This document shows, piece by piece, positions 1 to 13,257 of a DNA stretch of 64,000 bases. The stretch covers positions 1,847,307 to 1,911,306 of the forward strand of contig QEOQ01000207.1 in assembly GCA_010279815.1 (NCBI GenBank), read 5' to 3'. Every line of letters begins with the position of its first letter. The first letter of the stretch is position 1. The notes under the pieces are model-generated. The model had not been told where the DNA came from, ran no database searches, and saw only the letters and a program-made list of their open reading frames with translations. This DNA comes from Brachionus plicatilis (Eukaryota > Rotifera > Eurotatoria > Ploima > Brachionidae). The position numbers and the translations under genes are program-made.

Positions 1-499
1 TTGATTTACTTTTGTTTATTTAATTGATGACTTATTTATTGACATTTTTTTTAAAAATTAATCGATATTTTATAAATTAATTGACAAAAAATCATAATAC
101 CTTAACTAAATGAATGTTCATTAACAATTTAAGGGAAAATAAATTTGAAAAATTGAGCGAAAAAAATTTTGCTATTCAAATGTAATTTCTTTTTATTTAA
201 AAAATAAAAATTAAAAATACTAAAAAAAAATCTATTTTTACATCTTTTGATCAAAATATTTATGCTTCTAAATATAAATTTTTAAAATAAATCCTGAAAA
301 ATTTCTTAATTTAAAAAATTTTATAAAAAATTCTTTAAAGACAGATCAATTTAGATTCGAGAGCAATGAGTCAAATTTTAAAGATGAAGATTATTCATTT
401 AAAGCCAATTTTTATGCCGTCAATTTTCAATCTTTTAAATCAATCAGTAAATTATTATATTCTTATAAGCTTATTTAACTGTTTTTATCAATAAAAAAG
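1..499. other. Gene-free AT-rich sequence upstream of SDHB exon
   Basis: No coding exon can be supported here. The SDHB frame is closed by an in-frame TAA at 476-478 and no in-frame ATG lies between that stop and the recognised exon, so the SDHB start codon must sit in an upstream exon, either in this stretch or before the window. I did not find it. Confidence 0.6.
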
Positions 500-1754
500 C
501 GTTTTGTGGGAACAACTCCAGTGTCCCAACCAAAAACAGGTTCACGGCTAAAAAAATTCTCAATTTACCGATGGGTTGATATTAATAATTTACAATTAAT
601 ATTTTTAAATTTAAAAAAAATTAGAATCCGACAGCAACTGGCCAAAAACCTCACATGATAGAATATCAAGTTGATTTAAATGACTGTGGAATGATGGTTT
701 TGGACGCTTTGATTAAAATAAAAAACGAACAAGACTCGACTCTGGCTTTCCGACGATCTTGTCGTGAAGGAATTTGCGGGTCGTGCTCCATGAATATAAA
801 CGGAACAAATACACTTGCATGTACTTGCCCCATTGATCAAAATGCATCTAAAAAAACCAAAATATATCCTCTCCCTCATATGTATATAATCAAAGATTTA
901 GTTCCAGTAATTAAAAAAATGTTTAATTTTACAAATAAAATTTTAATTTTAGGACTTGACTCATTTTTTTGCTCAATATAAATCTATTGAGCCTTATCTA
1001 AAGCGAAAAAGTGAAATTAAAGTTGGTGAGCAACAATTTTATCAGTCAGTTCAAGATCGTGCTAAATTGGACGGTCTGTACGAATGTATTTTGTGTGCTT
1101 GTTGTTCCACAGCATGCCCATCTTACTGGTGGAATATGGATAAATATTTAGGCCCAGCTGTTTTGCTACAATCATATAGGTAAAATTTTTTTTTAAAAAT
1201 TAATTTCTGTCCTTTGAAAAATATTATTAGGTGGATAATAGACTCAAGAGACGAATATGCTACCGAGCGAATTGATAAGTTTATGGACACTTTTTCAGTC
1301 TATAGATGCCACACAATTATGAATTGTACAGTTGTGTGTCCAAAAGTAATTATTAAGAAATTTTTAGTATTGGGATATATGGCCAAAATTTAAAAAATAA
1401 TTGTTGTTTAAATGCAAAAAAGGCTTCCAGTTATTGTTATTTTAATTCAGAAATTTACTAAACTAAATTTAAATAAATTTAGCAGGGAGTTTCACATTTA
1501 TTGGGGAAGATAGTCATAAATGCAATTTTTTTTTTACAGAACAAATTTTAGACTACAAGAAAAATTGTTTTAAAAATTTTGTACCAAATTTTGTAATATC
1601 GAAATTATTTAGAATTATAACTTAACTTTATCTAAAGGGTTTGAATCCGGCTTTGGCTATTGCCGAAATTAAGAAATTAATGTCCGGAATGTGGAAGATG
1701 CCTGAAAAAAATTTGAGTTTGGCACCGGCTAAAATTTCTCCAGAATCTATTTAA
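500..1754 (+). CDS. SDHB: Succinate dehydrogenase iron-sulfur subunit, mitochondrial (5' end not found)
   Basis: Iron-sulfur subunit of respiratory complex II, which carries electrons from the flavoprotein subunit to ubiquinone at the inner mitochondrial membrane. Exons: about 500-574, 625-906, 953-1179, 1231-1345, 1638-1754, all GT-AG. The protein reads from [11 protein letters not shown] to a TAA at 1752-1754. The [2Fe-2S] ligands are in [10 protein letters not shown] plus a later Cys (about 756-830). The 4Fe and 3Fe cluster ligands are in [12 protein letters not shown] (about 1087-1122) and CHTIMNC...CPKGLNP, the latter split by the last intron. All expected cluster cysteines are present. 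The mitochondrial presequence is largely missing because the first exon was not found; the left edge assumes an acceptor AG at 498-499. An AATAAA at 1754-1759 overlaps the stop codon. Family assignment is very secure; only the 5' end is uncertain. Confidence 0.94.
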
Positions 1755-2104
1755 ATAAAATTATTATTTAAATTTCAAGCTGTTTATTTTTAAAGCTTAG
1801 CGAATAATTTCGCTTTTTAAAAACTCAATTGAGATTTTAACCTGAACATGCCATTTAATTATTCTTTGCATAAGAATTTTTTAATTTACATTTGCAATCT
1901 AAGCATAAATTCAAAACTTTAATGATAATTAAAAATTTCAAATAGAAAAAAAACATCAAAATACAAAATTTAATTGACAAGCTCAGACCAAGATTAAGTC
2001 ACTGAAAATTACACAACTATGTTATATACAGATTTGCTTGTGCTTTAAATATTCAAAAAGTCTAATTTAGAGTTTAAAAATTAAATTTTGTTAATACGAA
2101 AAAA

Positions 2105-5100
2105 ATGGATGACAATTTGCAGTTACTAAATCCTTTTGATGAGAATACACAAAATCTTGATGACCCAATAGCTGTCACTAGTCCAAGCGGCTTTCTCAAC
2201 GTTAACACCGATGATCCTAATCCAACAAGTGACTATAAGCGAGTTTTTCACACCATATTTGAGCTTACTGATGACGAATTGGCCAAAATTGAGGACCATC
2301 TAAAAGATAAAATTCAAAGTCATGGGGAAAATTTTTTACAAAAATACGACAATTTGCAAGCGAATTATGAAAAATTCAAAATTGAATGTGAACAGCGATT
2401 TATTGAACTCGAATCGGAATATACCGAATGCCAAAATAAGCTGAGTTTTGAATCCAAAAATGCTCATTTGTACCAAACGAAATCAACTGAAAATGGTTTG
2501 CTTTATTTTCATCGAAGCTCTGATTATTTATCGACATTTTATTTTAGAGGATAAAGTTGTTACTCTAACAAAACAAAACAAATTACTTGAAAATGAAAAA
2601 GAAACACTGGCATCAAATCAACAGCGTTTAAACACAGTGAACCAAAATTTGGAAGCCGAGAAAAGAGATTTACTTAGTTTGTTAGATAAAAAAATCAAAG
2701 AAAATGACAGACTCAATGGTTTGTCTTTTTGTTTAATTTAATTTACCAAATAATTCAATTTTTGAAATATTTCTAAATATTTTAAATGCCTAAAATATAA
2801 AAAAAATTGTATTAAATTGATTAAGATAAAGTTATAAAAAAATTTATTTGGAATCAATTGGATTTAGAGGACTCGTTTGATATAATGATTTACCAAAATT
2901 TTGGAAATTTGATAGAATCTTTGAAATTTACGATATTTGCAGCTTTTAAATTTAAAATTCAAAATAAAATTTTACAATGATATAATTTTAGAGAAAAAAT
3001 TTTAAAAAATTTGGAATTTTTGATGAATTTATTTATTACTTTAAGATTTCTTGAAATGATATGAAAAATACCTTAAATTTTGTTAAATTCGCTTTATTAA
3101 TTTTATCTAAAATTATCGAAATTAGCGTAAATTAACTGAAATTTAGATATGATCATTAAATTAAATCAATATTGAAGAACAGAATTATTTCGTAATAAAC
3201 TGATTTCATTTTTTTTAGAGGAGTGGAAATCGATCAATGTGAAATTATCTGATTCGGAATCGAAGATATGTGAAATAACTGCACAATTAGAAGAAATAAG
3301 AAGCAGGGAATCGACAATTGGTGTAATTTTTTTATTTTTTGTTAATGATTTATTTTGTTTATTTAATTTTTTTAGTTCAAAGAAAGACAATTTCAAGCTG
3401 ACAAAGAAAGGCTATTGAATGAAATAGACTGGCTAAACCAACAGCTTAAGGACAAATCTATGCAACTACTGGAATCTAAAGGAAATTCTAACCAAAAAAT
3501 CTATGATCTTGAATCTAAAATTGAGGAATACTCAGCTGAAGTAAAAAGAGAATTATCAAAGAAATTTTTTTTTTTTAACTAATTATTTTAGAATCGAAAA
3601 AATAAAAATCTAATGGATGCTTTACAAAACGCTAATCAAAGTATGGAAACTCAAATCGATGAATTGACCAAAAAACTTCAAGAAGTAAATTTTTTTTAAC
3701 TTTAATGATTGATTAATTTATTCTTATCTATTAGATTAGAGAAAAAGATATTAAATTGAAACTGGAGTTTAATGAAGAGGCAATGCAGCGAGATAAATTG
3801 ATTGATATGTATAAAGTAAAAAAATAATTTTATATTAAATTTTTTTTAACTAAAAAAACTTTATTAAGGAAGAAAATTCAAATTGTAAGATAAGACTTGA
3901 AGATGCAGCTAATGCGATCAAAGAATTAAATCAAATGATTTCAGAGGCAAAAGAAGAGTACTCTAAATTAGCTGACGAGAAAAACTTCACTGAAACTTCA
4001 TTCGAGGCCAAAATAAAAGAAAAAGGTAAGTAAGATAATTTTGGGAAAAAATCATTCTTATATTATTTCAGATGAAATGATATATAAACTTGAACAGGAG
4101 CTGAAAAATGCGAATGAGCTTTTGTCTATAGCAAAGAGAAAAGGTGCAACGGTTTTATCTGAATCAGATATCGAACAATTGTCACCAGCTGCAGCAGTTG
4201 CAAGTAAACTTTTGAAGAGCGGAATGACATTAACACAGGTATTCCTTTTTTCTAATTAGTATTGTTGCAATTCAAAAAATATTTAATTAATATCTAGTTT
4301 AAAAAATAAAATTAAGTTTAATTAATCATTTAAAATAGTAAACAATCATAAATATTTTTTTATTAAAATTCTGAATTTTTCATGGAAAAAGATTTTACTT
4401 AAAATATCTTATGGTATTCCTGAAAATGCTCTCGAGCTTCCATTTGTTAATTTAAAAAGACAATTTGATAGTCTTTTTTAGTAACCCTTTATAAAATAAA
4501 ATAAATGTGTTAAAATTCTCTGGGTTTACGATCATATCTCTAATAAAGGAAATGTATTCTCATCAAATTCAGTCATAAGTCATTTTTAAAAAATCTTAAA
4601 AGTTTAAAAATCAAATTGATGACATTTTTTGGAATCGAGAGCATAAAAGTATAGGAGTTTTATTTTTTAAGAGAGTTATAATATTAGTTTATAATTCGGC
4701 AAAACAATAGTTAATTAATTCAGTCAAAATTTTTAAAAATACTCTAAATCTTTATATTTATTTTAATACTTAAAATAAAATTTTCAATAAATATAAATTT
4801 TTTCAAGTATAAATAAGACAAAATTTAAAAAAAATTTATAAGGGACAAAAATAACATAAAAGGAAACTGTTTTTTAGAATAGATTAATAGCAATTATTGT
4901 TCTTCTAAAATTCAGAAAGCTTTTATTAAAGATCGAAAATTGATTAACAAAAATATTTTAACAATTATATATTTAAAATTGTTCAATTTAACACTGTAAT
5001 TTCGGAAAAATGAAAATTATTGTACATTTTTTACATTCTTGAGAGAAAAAAAAATCTCAAAATCAAAAAATCTAAAAAAATTTTCATTCAAGTAAAGTAA

Positions 5101-8100
5101 TAATAAATTCGCAATTACTTAAAAAGGAGTTTTAGAAAATTTAAATGTAGAAACCAAGGATAATTTTCTGAAAATCCCTTTTTAATTAGTCGCGAATTTA
5201 TTATTACTATTCTTAATGAAAATTTTTTTAGATTTTTTGATTTAGATATTTTTATTTTTTCTCTCAAAAATGTAAAAATGTACAAATATAAAAATGTAGA
5301 ATAAATTACATTTTGCCGTAATTTCTTATAATTAATTTGAATACTAGAAAATTAGAAAACATATTTTTTTATAAAATTTTGCATTAATTAAATTATTAAT
5401 TTAGTCATTAGAATTAATATAAAATATAATAAAATTTAACTCATTAATTAAAGTGAACTTTTAATTCATTGTCTAAATTTTTTTAATTTATTGGTAAAAT
5501 TAATTAAATATAGAAAGTTTGCGAAAGTTTTTTCACACTTATTACAAAATAAAAAAAACTAAAATTGATTTAATTAAATTTAAAATCTGTTATTGCTTTG
5601 CAAGTTATTTTTCTAGGACTGAAATTAGCAATAGGACTTTACATCTTTACATTACTGTATTCCTTAAAAAAGTTGATTAAAATTTACCCAAAAATACTTT
5701 AATATGATTTATGTAATAACAATAGCTAATGATTAAAAATCAAAATTAATTTTAGAAATAGTTAAAATGAAATTTTATTTAGAAAATTTTAATCTAATTA
5801 TTTATTTGCTTGTCTATTAATTAGAGAATTTTTTAAGATTTATAGCGAGTATGTAAATTTAACCGAAACTCTTCAAAATGAAAAAAAAGAAAACGAACGT
5901 TTAAAATCCTACATCACCGAAGTAATTCATGAGATAGAAGAAAAAGCACCTTTACTGAGACGTCAAAAAGAAGAATATGAAGATTCATTAAAAACAATTT
6001 CTAATTTAACAGCACAATTGGAAAACGCTTACATGGACTATGAAGTTTTGAAGTCTAAATCAGAGGATTCGATTAAAAAATACAATAGTCTATCATTTGA
6101 AAATGTCCGCTTAAAACAAGATCTTGGTGAAATGAGCCGGCAGGTTACTGTTTTGTTGAGTGAGGTCGAACAATTAAGGTCAAAGCTTACCTCGCGCGGA
6201 ACAAGATCAGAAAATCCAGACTCAACATTGGCCAATCTGTTTGCTGATCCCAATGAGTCCAATTTTGAAGTGAGCAGCTCAAGTGAGACAAGAATTCAGG
6301 GCGCATCCTTATTCCGAAATATAGAGGAGCTTCAAAAGCAAAACATGGAACTGAAAAGGTTATTGAATGAAATAACTGATAAGAAGCAATCTGAGGAAAA
6401 AATCGAATTGGAGTTAAGAACCAAGGAATTTGGTGAAAAGCTTGGAATCGCAATGCGCCAACTGGAAGAATTCAAGACCCAGCGCGAAAAACAGGAACAA
6501 GTTTTGGATGAAATTCGAAAGCAACGAGACACTTATAAGCACTTGCTGATGCAACAACAGCCCCAGTCTGTTACCAGACTACCAAGTGAATTTTTCACAT
6601 CAACTCCAGGTGTGGACCGGACAAGATCTGAGACGTCCGAGCAACTCGAATTGTCCATAGACCAAGAACAAGTGGACTTTAAAAAAAAATACGACGAGGC
6701 CAGTACTGCATTGGCCAGGCTGCAAAGCAAATTCGACAACCATCAGAAACAAATGGTACAAACAAACAATTCATTGAGCGAACAAGTCGATGAGCTTCGC
6801 ACAAAAAATTCTGAACTTGGCATGAAAGCGGCTCTATCTGACTCTAAACTGGAAGGGACGCTGGAAAAGTGCAAATCGTTGACAACAAACATTGAAAAAC
6901 TTCGAAAAGAACTAGAGTCCTATAAGGAAAGACTTTCGAAATCAAATGAGCTTATTATCAAACATGAACAGTCGATTCACTTGACCACTGTTGAGTTAAA
7001 TCGATGCAAGGAAAAAATTGACGAACTAGATACCAAGATGCACAGTACATCGGTCGAAAAAGACATGCTTAAATCCAACTATGAACGCTTGACCAAAGAA
7101 CATGAACTTTTGATCAGAGAAAACAACAGCAGGACCTCTATACTTGCCAATTTGGAAATAATTCGCAACAGCTGTGAAAGAAACGAGAGAGAAACTAAAC
7201 AAATGCTGAGCCAAAAAATTGAGCTTTTGGAGCGTGAATTGACCATTCAGCAAAAGCAGTCCGAGCACTGTAAGGAGCAGCATGATGTGTTGATTAAATC
7301 TTGGCAAAACCAGTTTGAACAATTGAGCCAACAGCGAAATGCCGAAGTCCACAATGCTGATAAGCTTAAGTCTGACTACAATGAATTGAAGGAAAAATTT
7401 GACCAGCTACAAACTCGCTACAATGAAGCCGAGGCCAAGCTGCATTCAAATGAGCTATTGGTGCAAATAAGCCGTAATTCCAAGCCTTCCAGTGCCATTT
7501 CTCGCCTTACACATCTGGAAGAAGAGACTAAGGAACTTCAGATGAAGCTTTCTTTATCTGAGAAAGAAATTGTCAGCTTAAAAATTCAGCTTGAGGACAG
7601 CAAAGAGCATGCCAAGCAGTACAAGAATATATCGGACACTATGGAAAAGACCATGAAAGAGGAATCCGAGGCAAGAGCTAAAAGTCAGCAAATATACGAA
7701 CAAAAAATAAGTGACTTGAATTCTAGAATGGCTGATCTTGGTGCTAGGTATGATGAAACTGTTGGCCTAAAGTCTCAATTGGAGAATACTTATGAACGCG
7801 ATAAGAAAGAGTTTGAGGAAAAAGTTGGTCTATTGGAAAAAGAGAAAAAATCGCTGACAAGCAATGTTGAATTGTTGGAGAAAAAAGTGGAGAATTTGGA
7901 ACAAATATTGGATGAGAGGAGTTTGGCCAGAGATGACTTTGCCGCCAAGTTGACTGTTTCCGAGGAACAAGTTAAAAGTTTGAGTGAAAGAATGCAAATT
8001 TTGGAAAAAGAGAGTTCTGGCTTTGACAATCAAATGAGTGAAATGAGACAAAATTTGCAATCAAGAGACTCGGAATTGGAAGGTGAAAGAAAATTACGGC

Positions 8101-11100
8101 TAGATCAAGCTGAAGCGTTCAAATCCACCGAGAATGTTTTGAATAGTGAAATTTCAAAGCTAAAGAAAGAAATCGAAAATTTAATTGAACAAAATAATAA
8201 GATTCAAGTTGAATTTAGCAAGGTTGGCCAGGATTTTGTCACTCTGCAAAAACAAGACTTTGGCACCATGCTCAAAACAGACGAGCAATCGGCGTCCAAT
8301 TTGCTCGAAATAAATCGTTACTTGCGCATGCAAAAGGACAATTTGGAAGAAAATTGTGAAAAATTGAAAATTGACAACGAGGTCTGTCAAAAAAGAGTTC
8401 AAAACATGAAAAGTGAATTGGAATTTTATAAAAAGCAATGCTATGAAAAAGAGACCAAGACTCAGACCGAACAAAACCAGACAAATATGGACAACTTTAA
8501 TCTGATTGTCGACACAAACAAGAGACTAAAGGAGGAACTTGACTTGGTGAATGCGGAAAACTCTCGTCTAAACGACGAAGTTAACAAGCTGAGCGAAGAA
8601 GTGTCCAATTTTAAGTCGAATTTGAGCGCTAGTGAGCTCAGGGGCGAAACATCCACTTTGGAAAACACGTTCCTTAGGACCGAGGTAAAAAAATTAAAGG
8701 AAAAAATTGACAATTTGTACCGTCAATCGGACATGGCCGACGAATGGGCTCGTTTTCAGGCAGAAATAAATGAAGCTCAGGCTAAAATGAACACTTTGAA
8801 TGAAACAATTTCCGAATTGAGGAACAATTTGTCCGAGGCCAATTTGAAATATGAAAATTTGAGCAGGGATTTTGAGACTCAAAAGAACGCCTCTGAGGCT
8901 CAAAAGAAGCAGGAAGTAGACAAACTTCGGCAAGAATTTGAAGTTCAAAAATCTCAGGTGGTTTCTGAGCAGCAAAAAAATTACGAAACACTCAAGGCTG
9001 ACAAGACAAAGCGCGAGGAAATGTTCAAAACATTGGTCAATGAATTGAAGGATGTTGTTTCGACTGTGCAGAAAGAATTCGAGCTTAAGGATGTGGATTG
9101 GACTGGCGCTAAAGGCTCAATGGCTGACCGAGTCCGCGTCATCAAAGAAGAAATAAGCCAAATTAAAAAGCTTATTTTGGACAAAATTCGCAATGACAGA
9201 GAAGAATTGGCCAAAAGAAATAAACAAATCGAAGAGTCACAGGTACAGTCTGATTTGTCTGGTTCATTGCAGAAAAAATTGGAAGAATGTGAATTGAAAG
9301 TTAAGGAAAAAGAGACCAAAATTGGTCAAATGAACAATGTTATACAAAATATACGCGGCAGAATGCAATCATATCAAAAACAAAATGAGGATTTGACCAA
9401 AGAATTGAGCGATATCAAGAATAATCCTCAACAAGGAGACCAATCGAGTCGAATCGAACTCGATTTATTGAAAAATAAACTATTACAAACTCAAAATGAT
9501 AATGAAAAATTGAAAAAAAATTTAGAGGCGTCCAAACAAGCACTGGCTGACGCAGACACTAAATTAAACACTTTGACAAGTTCGTCCAGCATAACTTCGC
9601 CTATTACTTCACAGAATACTCAAGAAACTGGCGCTTCTCAGCAACCCCCTACTGCCTATATTGCACCTTCACGCATTACCAATAAACCATCACAGCCACC
9701 TCAGCAGACAGTGCAAAATATTGCGAGCTTACGGCGCACTGCAGCTGTTCAGCCTACACCTCACATCACCCAATCTAACACTGAACAATGGACTCAGCCT
9801 CAAGAACAAAGTGATCCTGATGAGACACGTAGTGTACAACCTCATGAATCACAAAGCACCGCACCGTCAACATCTAGAGACACTGATTCTGGTTCTGTTA
9901 ATAAGCGAACTAGAGAAGAAGACAAGTAAATTAAAAAAATTTGAAATTATTTTTTTTTCTCGTTATCTAATTTTTCAATAGTACTTTTTCTCTTTTAAAT
10001 TATAAAAAAATAGTCAATTAATTTACATTTTAAAAAAGAGATAAATGGTTCTCCACATTTAAAAAACTGTTTCCCACAAACCAATAACTTTTTAACACAA
10101 AACACAATTTTTTTGTGCCAAATTCAAAAAAATAATAATTTTTAAATATTTGTCCAAATAACTGGCTAACACAAATCGTTTTAGTAACAAAAAATTTTAT
10201 AAATTTGCTATATAATTTATTCAAATAGTGTTTATAGAATTACATATAAAGAAATTATTTTAAGGAAAACCAATTTCCTATTAATTTTGGACGACCTTTT
10301 TTAGGTTTATTAACAAATTTGTCGAATTTTCATATAAAGTTGGCTATGCATCATTCAATGAATTGTTTTTTCTTTTTCGTTTTATTTTTTTTGGATTTTT
10401 TAATCTCAAAAATTCGGAATTTTTTTTTTATTACGTAAATCATAGAAATTTTATTATCTAAAATATTTAGTGACAGCTTTTAATAGATTTTAAAAAATTT
10501 TTTGCTTAGAAGTTTTTTCATTTTTGAAGAGTAGTTTTTGTCTTAGTCAAGTTATTTTTTTGCTGAAAACTTTTTCTTTGTGGGGAAAAGCTTTTGATTT
10601 GTGGATGACAGTTTTTTGTTGGTTGGGACTAGGTAGACCGTTTTAAAAAATTTAAAAAAAATTAATTCTATTTGCAATAGATATTTAATTAAATTTCAGA
10701 TTTTAGCAAAATTTTAATAGTAAGATATTTTTAAAATTTAATTAATATAGAAGTTCATTGTTTCCTTAATTGAATATTTTGCAAGATAATTTGTTTTAAA
10801 AAAAAACATCGAAAATTATCAGTCCTTAGATTTCAGAAAAATAAAAATATCGATTTAAAATTTGATTAAATTTAACATTTAAAAGTGTCGAAGAAAGCTC
10901 AGAACAAGCTCCGTCTAGTTCAAATAGCAAAAAACAAAAAAATAGTAATGAAAATGTAAACGAAGTGTTTGTGGCTATTTCAAGTAGTCAGTCTGATTTA
11001 CAAGAACAAAATTCAGAATTTGCTTCCTCATCTCAAGAACAAGAAAATCAGTATATTTTAATCAATGACGGAGAAGTACCTCAATAAATTACAATTAGTT

Positions 11101-12641
11101 TTGAAGAATTTATTTTTAATTTAGATTCAGGAAAGCGAAGTCCAAGAGCTAGAAAATAATGAAGAAATTGTAGTAGATGATGTAGAATTAAAACTTAAAT
11201 TTTTCAAATAATAAATCGTTTTTCTTTAAGGACACTGCTGGTTCGGATGGCTATGAAGATGTCATTATAAGTAAATTCAAAATGCCTCGATAAAATTTTT
11301 AAAATTTTTAAAATTTTTTTATTTTTTCAAAAAAAAAAGCGAGTTCAGGTAATCAAGCCGAAGAGAATCAGAGCTCCAGTGGTAGTAATTACAATCAAGA
11401 TGATACAAGTAATCAGCAAATACTGGACGAAGGTAACACCATGGACGAAGAGCCTCAAAATTCCAATCCAGAATCGAATGATGTTGAAGAAATTGAAGAA
11501 AATTTGAATCAAGAGGAAAATTCTGGTGAAATTCATCTTGAAATTCAGCCTGAAGATGATAACCAAGAAGAAGAAAACGATAGCCAGACAGCCAAGTCTG
11601 AATTTCAGGAAGAACAAGAGAGAAAACAAAGCGAAGAAAATCAAACAGAAAGTAAATAGAAATTAGAATAATTTAATTTTAAGTTGATTAATTTTTGAAA
11701 GCAAATCAAGGTGAAAGGCAGACAAACATGGTGCCCTCTTTGAAGCCAACAACGTCAAATGCTTCTCAGCTAAATCTTGTCAAACCGTCTACCTCGGGCA
11801 CAGCAACTTTAGGTTCGTATTTTTTTCTTTGGATGACGCTTTATTGTTCTCAGCTAAGCATTTTAAATAGAATTAATTTATAGCAATTGTTTTTTAAACA
11901 GCATCGCTGTCAATACACCCTCCAACTTTTTTTTTTTTTTTCTACAACATTTGGTCTTGGCACGTTCAATATCTCTCTATTTCTCTCTATAAAAATCATA
12001 AGCTTCATGTAGCATTATTTTTTAAAAGAAATTTCAAAATTTTAAAATTATGAAAACTTGAGAGCAAATTACAAATTTAAATTTTGATTTTTAATTTTCA
12101 AGTTTAAGCCTTGCAAAATAATTTTTTCTTTCTAAATTTAGAAAGACCAAAGCCAATAGTATGGGACGGTCCATCATCTACATCCACCACCACCACAGTG
12201 ATAACAAATTCTTCTCAGACTCAGGCATTTGGTCAAACATCGCTGAAAATCAGGCGAACCCCAGTGGCATCGACTAATCAGTTTCAGCAATCGCAGCCTC
12301 CATTTCAGCAAGAGCAGCCAGTTCCAAACAATCCATCCAATTACAGATTTGTGTCCAATCAGTACAGAATAAACAATAGCCAATTTCAGCATCAAAATGT
12401 GAGCTCAAGTGGTCAGATGGTTCAGGCCGAGCAATTTTCTCAGCCGGGTTCAGTGCAACCTCAAATTATTTCCACTCAGACACGCACTGGCCTTCGTTCC
12501 CAGCGCACTCAGCAAGTGCAGGGACAAAATCCGGGCCGAGTTTTGCCGCAACGAGGTGCCAATCAGCCCAATAGCACGATGATAGTGCGCGGTGGTATGG
12601 CTCGAGGTGGCGGCAACCCGAACCGAGGACGAAATATTTAA
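2105..12641 (+). CDS. TPR: Nucleoprotein TPR (nuclear pore basket, Megator/Mlp family)
   Basis: Long coiled-coil protein of the nuclear pore basket, involved in mRNA export and checkpoint scaffolding. Exons: 2105-2495, 2548-2718, 3219-3322, 3376-3540, 3592-3684, 3735-3815, 3869-4025, 4072-4238, 5838-9925, 10886-11075, 11125-11181, 11231-11270, 11340-11651, 11702-11812, 12142-12641. They sum to 6627 nt, 2208 residues; human TPR is about 2360. Family landmarks include LEAEKRDLL, WLNQQLKDKS, AKRKGATVLSESDIEQLSP followed by an Ala run, and EEKAPLLRRQKEEYE. Heptads continue through exon 9, which ends in KRTREE. An acidic E/Q/S-rich region follows (10886-11651), then a tail ending in an Arg/Gly-rich motif (GGMARGGGNPNRGR), as in vertebrate TPR. 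Exons 10-15 form the low-complexity tail and their junctions rest on phase consistency and composition. Unspliced exon 9 would stop at 9927-9929. Confidence 0.94.
4994..5326. repeat. Foldback (inverted-repeat) element in TPR intron 8
   Basis: Arms at about 4994-5140 and 5160-5326 are reverse complements with scattered mismatches. Shared blocks are AATCAAAAAATCTAAAAAAA and AGTAATAATAAATTCGC, with only about 20 nt between the arms. The surrounding 1.6-kb intron is the longest in this gene. It looks like a MITE-type insertion; I could not define a target-site duplication. Confidence 0.75.
10040..10640. repeat. Possible degraded foldback element in TPR intron 9
   Basis: The left side (about 10040-10200) and the right side (about 10490-10640) share diverged inverted similarity around AAAAAACTGT and runs such as CCCACAAA. 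The match is gapped and much weaker than in the other elements. The enclosing 960-nt intron is long for this gene. Confidence 0.35.
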
Positions 12642-13257
12642 AAATCGAAAATTCAACTGTAAATCAACTTTTTAAAAATTATTGTATCAATATAAAAAAG
12701 GTATAAAAATTTTGAAAGCCTCCTGGGTGTCAAACAATATAGAATTATTCGTAAATATTTTAATAAGATTTTTTTTCTCTTTTGATTTAAAAATAAATAT
12801 GTGTTCTTTTATTAACTTTAAAAAAAAGAGTTGGCTTTTTATTTTTAGTAGCGTTTAGCTTTGGCAAACGCGCAATTCTTTGTGTAATAATATACACAAT
12901 AGAGAAAAAATTTATAATTAACGAGACTCATATTTTTAAATTAGTACTGTAATAAAAATGGTAAACGCGTATTGTTAAATGAACATTAAATTAGTCATTT
13001 AACAGAGAACATGCGCCTAATAAATGTTAAAAATTATTTTTATAAAATTTTTATTATCTCAAAATTTATAATAATTAACAACATGCTTTGAGCTAATGCC
13101 AAAAAAAATGAACCACCCAAAATTAAAGGAAATCATTTCCAAATCTTTCAAATTTCTTCAACTATATAAAAACTTTAATTTTTATTTTTGTTGAAATAAC
13201 TTTTTTTTTAAATTAAATTTTTTAGATTGTCAATTTATTATTTGAAACAATCTCAGA
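12642..13257. other. Intergenic TPR-PYG with hairpins
   Basis: No coding exon is seen. It holds the likely TPR polyadenylation signal (AATAAA at 12792-12797) and small perfect hairpins at 12851-12871 (GCGTTT/AAACGC) and 12974-13003 (GTTAAATGA/TCATTTAAC). The putative PYG TATA box lies towards its right end. Confidence 0.6.
13163..13171 (+). promoter_or_regulatory. Putative TATA box of glycogen phosphorylase
   Basis: TATATAAAA lies about 90 nt before the ATG at 13258. In DNA this AT-rich a TATA match is weak evidence alone; position upstream of the first exon is the support. Confidence 0.35.
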
